Positions 57,672-64,000 of a stretch of 64,000 nucleotides of DNA are shown here, in pieces. The notes under the pieces were generated by a model, which saw nothing but the letters and a program-made list of their open reading frames with translations, was not told the origin of the DNA and did not search any database. The stretch lies in the IMG/VR virus record IMGVR_UViG_3300037140_000145, positions 1-64,000 of that record. One strand, given 5' to 3'. The DNA comes from a virus. Both the position numbers and the translations under genes were made by a program. Positions within the stretch are counted from its first letter, which is position 1; each line of letters begins with the position of its first letter.

Positions 57672-58073
57672 TTATGTCGCGCCCTTGCGTAGATTACAGC
57701 TAGGATGCGCAGGCTGAACATTGACATAGCCATGCATGCCGCCCTTGACGAGCGGGATGACATGATCGACGTGGAAGTCGCCGTCGATAAACTTCTTGCA
57801 GATGCCGCACATGCCGCCATGCATCTCGTAGACGATCTCAGGATCGACGTTCTCAATGAATTGATCCAGCTTACGAGCCCTGCGATTGGCAGCGCTAGCG
57901 CGCATAGTCCGTTTGCCCTTTGGACTCGCACCGTAGCGTCGTTGGGCGGCTTTGAATCTCGCCGCGTGTCTCTTCTGCCAAGCAATGATCTTGCTCAGAT
58001 CGCGCCGTGCAAGGATGGCTGCTTTGTGGCGCTTGTAGTATCGAGCATCGCGTTCAGCTTGAGAGAGTGCCAT
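57672..58073 (-). CDS. HNH homing endonuclease
   Basis: 133 residues: basic helical N-terminus (YYKRHKAAILARRDLSKIIA) like those of other HNH genes here, and a C-terminal HNH core CGICKKFIDGDFHVDHVIPL with NVQPAHPSCN. AGAGGT precedes the ATG. It sits between the primase gene and small genes. Same general class as 18857 and 25971, but more distant. Confidence 0.85.
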   Translation of the reverse strand: MALSQAERDARYYKRHKAAILARRDLSKIIAWQKRHAARFKAAQRRYGASPKGKRTMRASAANRRARKLDQFIENVDPEIVYEMHGGMCGICKKFIDGDFHVDHVIPLVKGGMHGYVNVQPAHPSCNLRKGAT

Positions 58074-58079
58074 TGACCT

Positions 58080-59174
58080 CTACTCTACGGAGAGGCCCGA
58101 AACCTCGCCCTTTTGCAAGTGATCGTAGAGGGCGTCCACGGGATCATCCACGTCCATGTAGTCGCCTAGGTCTGCACCTGGTTTGAGCTTGACTGGGGGC
58201 AGTACAGTGACCTCGACGTAGCGCTCTAGATATTGGGTCGCGCCCTGCGCGAACTTCTCACCCGGAGCATCGTTGTCTGGGGCGATGATGACGCCCTGTG
58301 TGAAGTCGCGCAAGAGACGCAGTTGGCTCTCAACCGCGCCGGAACCGAATGTGGCTACGGCATTGACCCCCATGCTCTCTAGGAAGAGGACGGTTGGTAC
58401 AGACTCGACCACGACCACCTTCTCGCTGCTCTTGAGAGCGTGAACGTAGTTGTAAAGCGTCGTCGTTTTCGGAAAGTCGCTCGTGTTCGTGTACTTGGGC
58501 AGCCACTTGGGCCAGTCCGGATCATCCTTGCTGAAGTCTATCCACCGCTGCTGCCATCCGACGAGCCGTCCTTCCCAGTAGTGGGGGAAGACCGCTACGC
58601 GTCCAAAGAAGTCGTCATCGATTTTCTCGCCGCCTTCCAAGGGGGCCGAACGCCTATGGCTGCTGCTGTAGCCCAGTTTGTGGGTGACCATGACGGAGTA
58701 GTCGATGCCTCGGCTAGCGCACCATTCCTTGAAGAACACATGGTCCTCTCCCTTGGCATCGAACTGACCCAGGACATGCTCATTGAAGTAGGGCATGCGT
58801 TCCGCTTTGCGAGCCTCGTGCTTGGCCAGTACATCGAGGATGTCGTCGGCGAAATCAGAGTCAGAGCGGATGTCCCCGTGCGCGAATTGCTTGAGCCACT
58901 CGGTCGCGGCCTCTTCATCTTCGCCCAAGAACTCCATCGCGAGCGACAGGAAGTTACCTCCACCGCAGACCCAACAGTGATAGACGCGCTTCTCGCGGTT
59001 GATCGCGAACTTACCGGTAGAGTCACCGTGCTTATGCATGCCCCAGAGATCGGGACAATAGCCCACATCCTCACCCTTGAGATGATCTAGGGGCTCGAAG
59101 TCGATGGCTTCCTCGAAGGCGTCCACATCGATCTGATCAGCGAAGGTGCTGTACTTTACAGGGCGTTTACTCAT
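58080..59174 (-). CDS. dnaG: DNA primase (DnaG-like)
   Basis: 364 residues from the ATG at 59174 (MSKRPVKYSTFADQIDVDAF). N-terminal zinc-binding domain with CPDLWGMHKHGD ... VYHCWVCGGG (C, H, C, C), then the TOPRIM core: VVVVESVPTVLFLES near 250 (Glu) and VIIAPDNDAPG near 298 (DxD). It makes RNA primers. Shorter than bacterial DnaG (about 600 aa), lacking a clear helicase-binding C-terminal domain. It starts inside the end of the preceding small gene. Confidence 0.88.
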   Translation of the reverse strand: MSKRPVKYSTFADQIDVDAFEEAIDFEPLDHLKGEDVGYCPDLWGMHKHGDSTGKFAINREKRVYHCWVCGGGNFLSLAMEFLGEDEEAATEWLKQFAHGDIRSDSDFADDILDVLAKHEARKAERMPYFNEHVLGQFDAKGEDHVFFKEWCASRGIDYSVMVTHKLGYSSSHRRSAPLEGGEKIDDDFFGRVAVFPHYWEGRLVGWQQRWIDFSKDDPDWPKWLPKYTNTSDFPKTTTLYNYVHALKSSEKVVVVESVPTVLFLESMGVNAVATFGSGAVESQLRLLRDFTQGVIIAPDNDAPGEKFAQGATQYLERYVEVTVLPPVKLKPGADLGDYMDVDDPVDALYDHLQKGEVSGLSVE

Positions 59175-59448
59175 CGTCGTCCTCGTCCATGAGGCGTCGG
59201 TACTCTTCATACTCTCGTTTGGCCTCAAGTTCCTCGTCTGTCATCTCATACTCCAACCAATTGATGCACTCCTCATGGAACCAGCGAGCTAGTTCTGCGT
59301 CGCCTTCGACCACAATGCAATCGTCGGGATCGAATGGCTCGCCGCAGGGACAGGGACCAACTTGTTCGGAGTCGTCCATCCAGTTAGGAATCGGCGTAGG
59401 ATCATCCGAAGCCTTGCGTCGGATAATGCGCGCAGGGATTCTAGTCAT
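59167..59448 (-). CDS. Small acidic protein with Cys pair (93 aa)
   Basis: GPCPCGEPFDPDDCIV could be a zinc site with the later CINW; C-terminal part very acidic (EEYRRLMDEDDDE). Lies between DnaB-like helicase and primase and overlaps both by 8 bases; it may connect the two. No family recognised. Confidence 0.6.
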   Translation of the reverse strand: MTRIPARIIRRKASDDPTPIPNWMDDSEQVGPCPCGEPFDPDDCIVVEGDAELARWFHEECINWLEYEMTDEELEAKREYEEYRRLMDEDDDE

Positions 59449-60664
59449 CCTCTACGACTCCTGTAATCTCGAAGCTGCATCGTTTCGAGAGATCGACATC
59501 CACCCTCCAATTGCGGAAGTTGTGATTGCGCGCCGCGAGCACTCCGATTTCCATGAGCCCCGACTTGCGCATGTCTTTGCTGGCCCAGAGTCCCAGGACC
59601 ACGGTCGATGTCTCCTCAATGGCAGACGATCCCTTGGCCTGCTGCACAACCGGCATCTCCTCGGCGTTGAGTGTCGTGCGATTGAACTGATGGGCGAAGC
59701 AGATCGGTATCTCGTCGGACAAGTTGCGTGCATGGTCGAGCACATCGAAGTACTTCTCGGTCTTGTTCCAAGCACCGAGAGACTTGCCATCAACCTCGAC
59801 GTACTGAAGCTGATCGATGAGGACGACCCCGGCTCCATTGTCTTTGGCACGGCCGACCATCTCCTCCAGCGAGCGCTCGCCTTGCGGGGGCTTCATGATC
59901 TTGTGCGCCCCTTCGCTGTCAAGTGCCATCATGGCCTCGTCCATCAGCTTCCGCTCGTCAGGAGACAAGGCATTGTGGGTGTGTTTCCACCATGGTATGT
60001 CAGCCATCATGCAGCATGTGCGCAGGTAGGTTTCCTCGGCCGGAAGCTCCAGAGAAAAGAGCCACGGGTATTTGCCTGCGATGGCATTCGAGAGATGAGC
60101 TTTGACCATGAACCAACTCTTCCAGGTCTTGGGGGGACCCAGGTAGATGGACACGCCTCGCATTCCATGGAAGTACTCGTCTAGCTCTTCGAATCCAAAG
60201 CTCGGGCCGACGCCCTGAGTCGCTCTGTCGAGGTAGCGCTGGATCGCACGTTCGAAGTCTCCGTTGCCGTACGTTTCGCCGCGTCGAGTGAGGAGTTCGG
60301 TTAGCTCCTTGCCGTGACGGAGGAGGAGCTTCGGGACAAGCGATGCATCCTCTTTGTACTGTTGGGTGATCGCCTTGAGCGCCTCGCGCCCCTCGTTGTG
60401 CATGTACCGCAGGCGCATGCGGTCGATGAGATCACCGATAGCCGTCTGCGGCTCCGTGAACTCGATGTCGAACTCATCCTCCAGGACAAGGGCCGTTGCT
60501 ACCTCGCCATACTCGCGCAGATGGTTGTCCGCCCACTGGTAGACTTCCCGAATCTCCTCGTCCTGAATCAGGACATCGCGGAAGCCTTCTGCCCGTAGCA
60601 CCAACCACGAATCGGAGTCTGGCAGATGAGAGAGTAGCTCTTTGTCAGGGTCGAGGTTGGGCAC
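59441..60664 (-). CDS. dnaB: DnaB-like replicative helicase
   Basis: 407 residues from the GTG at 60664. Helicase core from about 165: GPPKTWKSWFMVKAHLSNAI (Walker A-like, but with Trp where GxxxxGK[ST] has the second Gly), FSLELPAEETYLR (motif H1a neighbourhood), GVVLIDQLQYVE (Walker B) and QFNRTT, then the H4 region KGSSAIEETSTVVLGL. It unwinds DNA ahead of the polymerase. N-terminal 160 residues are helical. No Shine-Dalgarno at the GTG. Confidence 0.85.
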   Translation of the reverse strand: MPNLDPDKELLSHLPDSDSWLVLRAEGFRDVLIQDEEIREVYQWADNHLREYGEVATALVLEDEFDIEFTEPQTAIGDLIDRMRLRYMHNEGREALKAITQQYKEDASLVPKLLLRHGKELTELLTRRGETYGNGDFERAIQRYLDRATQGVGPSFGFEELDEYFHGMRGVSIYLGPPKTWKSWFMVKAHLSNAIAGKYPWLFSLELPAEETYLRTCCMMADIPWWKHTHNALSPDERKLMDEAMMALDSEGAHKIMKPPQGERSLEEMVGRAKDNGAGVVLIDQLQYVEVDGKSLGAWNKTEKYFDVLDHARNLSDEIPICFAHQFNRTTLNAEEMPVVQQAKGSSAIEETSTVVLGLWASKDMRKSGLMEIGVLAARNHNFRNWRVDVDLSKRCSFEITGVVEDD

Positions 60665-60681
60665 AAGTCTACGCTAGCAGA

Positions 60682-61362
60682 CTACTTGGGCGAATCGTCA
60701 ACTTCGACCTGCCCTGAACCCGGAGCGCATGCGGTCGTAGCTCGCGCCGCCTGCACGTCCTCTGGGACCTGCTCATCCTTGCGAACGAAGTACAGACGAT
60801 CTCCCTCTGGCGTGCGCTCGGCCACGAGGGTCGCAGTCTCCTGTCCGTAGGCTTGGTCACCATAGAGTGCGGCGTCGCCCTGCGTGCGCTTCTCGATCTC
60901 TTCCTCGTTCCCAACGTGGGCGCGTACGATAGGCTCGCAGGCTCCGGTGACCACATCGCGACGAGAACTTACCGCCTTGCCTCGCTCGTTGACCTCGATC
61001 ACGGAGGGCGGAGTCTGGATGTTCTGGAAGCCCGCCACTACTTTGGCCGGGTCCCCCTTCATGCCCCATTGCTCCAAGAGAGCATCGGCTTCTCGATAGT
61101 GAGGGTCCGCAGCAAGGACCACAGAGAGCGAGCGCTGGTATTCCTGGATCAGGCGCAGCGCCGACTGAAGATCGTTGAGTACACGCTTGCCATCAGGACT
61201 TGTCCATCGTGCGATGGCCTCAGGATTACTCTCCAGCTTGACGTACTCACGAATGCGAGCATCCCGCGTTGCGAGGTCAGCGCGACATCCGTTCAGTTGC
61301 TTCTGATGATCGTGCGCGGCTTCGCCCAGGATGCGCCGATGAGTCTTAGCCCTCATCAACAT
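60682..61362 (-). CDS. Hypothetical helical protein (226 aa)
   Basis: Starts MLMRAKTHRRILGEAAHDHQ; helical and charged in the first ~110 residues, then mixed. No known family. It lies in the replication cluster between DnaB-like helicase and a coiled-coil protein and overlaps the latter by 17 bases. Second ATG at 61356 is also possible. Confidence 0.55.
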   Translation of the reverse strand: MLMRAKTHRRILGEAAHDHQKQLNGCRADLATRDARIREYVKLESNPEAIARWTSPDGKRVLNDLQSALRLIQEYQRSLSVVLAADPHYREADALLEQWGMKGDPAKVVAGFQNIQTPPSVIEVNERGKAVSSRRDVVTGACEPIVRAHVGNEEEIEKRTQGDAALYGDQAYGQETATLVAERTPEGDRLYFVRKDEQVPEDVQAARATTACAPGSGQVEVDDSPK

Positions 61363-61627
61363 CGGCTAGCTCCACTCCGAAGGCATCGAGTAGCTCGCGC
61401 TGAAGAGCGTGGTTCGCGGCTTTGTGTATCGCGTAAGCGAAATTGATAGACGCGTGAGCGAGGTCCTTCATGACTTCGTTGTCCTCGTCACGTCGATCAA
61501 CCTCCTCCTGCCAGCACTCGATCTCCGCCTCAGCTTGAGCCAACGCGAGGTCGCCTTCCTCCTTTTCGCCTTCGGCCTGGTCCAGGTCGGCACTCAGTTC
61601 TTGTATCCGTTCGTCCTTGGTGCTCAT
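61346..61627 (-). CDS. Coiled-coil protein (93 aa)
   Basis: Residues 3-55 form a long Glu/Gln/Leu coiled coil (ELSADLDQAEGEKEEGDLAL), the rest is helical. Overlaps DnaC-like gene by ATGA. Function unknown; small coiled-coil proteins in such clusters often bridge replication proteins. Confidence 0.55.
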   Translation of the reverse strand: MSTKDERIQELSADLDQAEGEKEEGDLALAQAEAEIECWQEEVDRRDEDNEVMKDLAHASINFAYAIHKAANHALQRELLDAFGVELADVDEG

Positions 61628-62415
61628 GTGATTGGCCTTACCTCTCCGTTCTCCGCTAGTTCAATGTTCAGCATTCCGATGCTTTCCCTACGCTTGTCGC
61701 CACCATTGACGTTGACGGGCTTCTCCTTGGCTGCCAAGAGGGAATACGTACGCGGGTACACCTTGCCAAGCTCATCCGGCGTCAAGTTCGTTGTGATCAT
61801 CGTGACTTTGTTGTAGTTGCTCCGGTGCCGGATCAACTCCTCGAACTTCTCTCCGAACAACGCGCGTTGCGCATCCGAGATCGGTCGAGTAAGCTCATCC
61901 AATACTAGCACGGTGCAATCACGTAGACGATCCTCCACATCCTTGCGCGCCTCGTACGGTAGCTCAAAGGTGTTGACGACCTGGCGAAAGTAGACGTAGT
62001 ACACAGACTCACCGGCCTTGATTAGCTCTCGCGCGAGCCAGGTAGCGAGGAAGGTCTTGCCTGTGCCCTGCTCTCCATAGAAGCCCAGGCTCAGGCCATG
62101 CTTGCGCATGTTGGACCAGTTCTCCAGGTAGCTCTTCACTACCTTGAGAGCAGCCTTGTCTCCCGTGTACTCTTTCAACGAGAGCGTCATGTACTCCTGC
62201 GGGATGCGCGCTAGGAGGTAGTGTCGGAACAGCGTCTCCTGTTCTTCACAGTTACAGAGATGCTCCTCGCCGTTGAGGCGGTAGGTACTCGGTGCCCATT
62301 GGGTGACGCCCGGAGCAACTTCGACGGCCTTGGCTCCGCAGGTCGGGCATTCATTCTTCTTCGTGGGAGACGCTGTAATCAGCGTATCGACTTCATCAAA
62401 TTGCTGGTTGCTCAT
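61624..62415 (-). CDS. dnaC: DnaC/IstB-like helicase loader ATPase
   Basis: 263 residues from ATG 62415; the longer frame from 62553 runs into the P-loop gene. Early zinc-like motif (CPTCGAKAVE ... LCNCEEQE), then an AAA+ core: GFYGEQGTGKTFLA (Walker A), VLVLDELTRP (Walker B), TMITTNLT (sensor 1). Such proteins load DnaB onto DNA, which agrees with the DnaB-like gene in the same cluster. Confidence 0.85.
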   Translation of the reverse strand: MSNQQFDEVDTLITASPTKKNECPTCGAKAVEVAPGVTQWAPSTYRLNGEEHLCNCEEQETLFRHYLLARIPQEYMTLSLKEYTGDKAALKVVKSYLENWSNMRKHGLSLGFYGEQGTGKTFLATWLARELIKAGESVYYVYFRQVVNTFELPYEARKDVEDRLRDCTVLVLDELTRPISDAQRALFGEKFEELIRHRSNYNKVTMITTNLTPDELGKVYPRTYSLLAAKEKPVNVNGGDKRRESIGMLNIELAENGEVRPIT

Positions 62416-63031
62416 CAGCGGAAGCGACTTCGGTCGCCCACGCGGCATAAGCGTCGATGGTTCTGAGGGCATCCTTGACTTTCTTCTTGGAAGTTCCGTC
62501 GAGCGCAACGAGATTCTTGAAGTATCCGGAGACGACCTCCGGTATCTTCTCATTGATCACCGTGTCATATGAGCGACCCTTGACAGCCAATGTCTTCTCG
62601 CTGTACGGGAGGAAGAAGAGCAGGTCGTGATCGGCGATCTCCTTCTCGATCATACCAAGGGCTTCCATGGCTACGCGCCCGTGTACGATCAACTCCTGGT
62701 CCTCTTTGAGGGCGACATTCGAGTTGACCCGCAACGCTGTGTACAAGACCGTCTCGTACAACGAGCCGCAGGTGATGATTGTCTCGGCTCCAGCGTTTTC
62801 TGCTCGTTGTTCAGCACTCCAGCGCTCGAAAAGGATTTGGAAGTTCTGGGGATAGGTAGCGAATATGCCGTAGGCGTAGCCCGTGTCCTTGATGAGGCGA
62901 TCTACGTACTTGTCTACGACCTTCACCGTCTGTCGTTTGACCTCACCTTTCTGCTCACGAACGGCGGTAGCCAGCTTGGTGGCGAAGGCACTCTTGCCTG
63001 CGCCCGGTGCTCCTAGCAATGCGATCTTCAT
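62396..63031 (-). CDS. P-loop nucleotide kinase-like ATPase (211 aa)
   Basis: Walker A at the very N-terminus (ALLGAPGAGKSAFA), then a mixed alpha/beta core (AETIITCGSLYETVLY, HDLLFFLPYSEKTL). Resembles deoxynucleoside/nicotinamide ribonucleoside kinases of the NadR-like class. It may phosphorylate nucleosides for phage DNA synthesis, or act as an unrelated ATPase. Overlaps its neighbours. Confidence 0.6.
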   Translation of the reverse strand: MKIALLGAPGAGKSAFATKLATAVREQKGEVKRQTVKVVDKYVDRLIKDTGYAYGIFATYPQNFQILFERWSAEQRAENAGAETIITCGSLYETVLYTALRVNSNVALKEDQELIVHGRVAMEALGMIEKEIADHDLLFFLPYSEKTLAVKGRSYDTVINEKIPEVVSGYFKNLVALDGTSKKKVKDALRTIDAYAAWATEVASADEQPAI

Positions 63032-63321
63032 CGTTGTTTAGCTTTCCGATTGTTTTCGTGCTCGATCATCTCGACCATGGTCATCGTAGCAGCGACTAGC
63101 TCTGCTCGATGCTTGCTGATGCGTCGGTTGGCGTAGGCGTGCTCTGAGATGTGTCTGATGTCATCGGTGGTGAGTCTTCGATCTCCAGAAGAGTCGCGAG
63201 GGATCGCAATGAATCCCCGGCTCTCCCATCCTCGCAATGTGACCGGGCTCTTGCATAGGAAGCGGCCCAGGTCCGAAATTGTGAAGCTGAATCGCCAGTT
63301 TGTGCGGGTAGTGGTGCGCAC
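63028..63321 (-). CDS. MerR-type HTH DNA-binding protein (97 aa)
   Basis: GTG start at 63321. MerR-like winged helix: TISDLGRFLCKSPVTLRGWE, then GFIAIPRDSSGDRRLTTDDI, ending in a helix with basic tail. Lacks the long effector part of MerR proteins, so it is closer to excisionase/small regulator types. May control the replication operon. Confidence 0.7.
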   Translation of the reverse strand: MRTTTRTNWRFSFTISDLGRFLCKSPVTLRGWESRGFIAIPRDSSGDRRLTTDDIRHISEHAYANRRISKHRAELVAATMTMVEMIEHENNRKAKQR

Positions 63322-63324
63322 AAG

Positions 63325-63957
63325 CTAGCCATCCAACTCACTCGGCTTTGCTTTGCGGACGGGTTCTAGCTTGAGCGACAAAGGACCAGGCACAACGTAC
63401 TCAGCCAACGCATCGATGTCCTTCTCGGATAGCTCATCGAGAGAGATGAGTTCGCGCTTCTCTTCTTGCGTCGCAAGGAAATCCTTGATCCGTCCTTTGA
63501 TGACCTCATCATCAGCCCACTCCTCGAATTCTAGGAGACAATTGAACCGCGCCATCGAAGGCCGAGTGATGCGGTTCCATAGGGTTGGGTCTTTCACCTG
63601 AAGCAACTCGTCATCCAAGGAATCAGTTGCTTGCGTGACGTTGCGGTTGTAGACCTGCCCGTCCGTGAGGTTGATGTGGATGAACTTCTGATATGCCGGG
63701 TCCTCCTCGATCACTGCCGTCTTGGCCTTGGCAGTAATGATCTGCCAACCCGGATACCACTTTGCTATGTACGCCTCAACATCTCCCTGTCCATGGGGAG
63801 GGACTTTGATCGTCTTCTGGGCTAGCGTGTAATCAGCTTCGACAGCCTCGGTACAAGCCTTGAAGAACTCATGTCTCTCAACCTTGAGTTCCTTTTCGGA
63901 GTCCTTGCTGGTGCGATAAACCTTGCCTAGTTTGGTAGTGATCGTGTCGAGGTCCAT
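63325..63957 (-). CDS. Hypothetical protein heading the replication operon (210 aa)
   Basis: ATG at 63957 (MDLDTITTKLGKVYRTSKDS). Mixed alpha/beta protein with PHGQGDVEAYIAKWYPGWQI and a C-terminal acidic-helical part. No known family. First gene of the operon in this window: TGCTATAGT stands seven bases before the ATG, giving a leaderless message. Confidence 0.6.
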   Translation of the reverse strand: MDLDTITTKLGKVYRTSKDSEKELKVERHEFFKACTEAVEADYTLAQKTIKVPPHGQGDVEAYIAKWYPGWQIITAKAKTAVIEEDPAYQKFIHINLTDGQVYNRNVTQATDSLDDELLQVKDPTLWNRITRPSMARFNCLLEFEEWADDEVIKGRIKDFLATQEEKRELISLDELSEKDIDALAEYVVPGPLSLKLEPVRKAKPSELDG

Positions 63958-63964
63958 GGCTGCG

Positions 63965-63973
63965 ACTATAGCA
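63965..63973 (-). promoter_or_regulatory. Extended -10, leaderless type, for the replication operon
   Basis: TGCTATAGT on the minus strand, seven bases before the ATG at 63957; identical to the element at 49366-49374. No Shine-Dalgarno. The sequence from here to the right edge (63974-64000) shows no gene. Confidence 0.6.
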
Positions 63974-64000
63974 CCCACTCGGCCTCACTCTTTGTCTCGC

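Noticed and set aside
59189-60184. Plus-strand frame of 331 codons
   Set aside because: Antisense to DnaB-like helicase and the small acidic gene; no ribosome binding site and no recognisable protein.
1-64000. tRNA genes, CRISPR array or insertion sequence
   Set aside because: No cloverleaf-like segments with a TTCRA arm, no regularly spaced direct repeats and no transposase motifs were seen in the few intergenic gaps.

Overview
The window is 64 kb of a large contractile-tailed (myovirus-type) bacteriophage genome. Coding is almost continuous: no stretch over 300 bases lacks a gene, and neighbours commonly overlap by ATGA or TAATG. Tail sheath, tail tube, gp25-like wedge and baseplate J genes fix the morphotype. 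The host is probably an actinobacterium: GC-rich coding, lysine/alanine-rich protein tails, an FmdB-type zinc ribbon, many apparently leaderless starts, and an exported accessory protein whose Cys/Lys/Arg-rich C-terminus resembles extracellular proteins of Thermoleophilia/Solirubrobacterales. That host call is inference. Portal and large terminase were not recognised here and may lie outside the window.

Layout. 149-12020 (+) is the head module: a small virion-like protein, a tandem Ig-like protein, a 1559-residue zinc-ribbon protein, small zinc/acidic proteins, a prohead protease with a scaffold-like C-terminal half that has its own internal start, a putative decoration protein and the major capsid protein, closed by a strong terminator at 12041-12069. 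An exported accessory gene (7212-7790, -) sits inside it. 12052-13614 (-) carries a small ORF, a paralogue of a distant gene and a papain-like protease. 13723-14861 (+) has two genes. 14838-18787 (-) is a chain of about a dozen small coupled genes (zinc proteins, membrane proteins, FmdB-type protein, metallophosphatase) inserted between capsid and neck genes.

18857-45101 (+) is neck, tail and baseplate: connector-type proteins, sheath, tube, tail assembly chaperone with a -1 frameshift, tape measure, a hub protein carrying two wall-degrading domains, spike, gp25, gpJ, and large tail proteins with carbohydrate-binding-like and PKD modules. 45091-63957 (-) is replication and recombination: SNF2 helicase, RuvC, PD-(D/E)XK nucleases, RecA, DNA polymerase III alpha, RNase H, primase, DnaB-like helicase, DnaC-like loader, a putative DNA-binding protein and several small regulators.

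Six homing-endonuclease-type genes (five HNH, one LAGLIDADG) lie between essential genes, most of them coupled to or abutting the next gene. Many minus-strand transcription units begin with an extended -10 of the form TGCTATA(C/G)T, and several place the -10 six to eight bases before the start codon, suggesting leaderless mRNAs. I found no tRNA genes, CRISPR arrays or insertion sequences.
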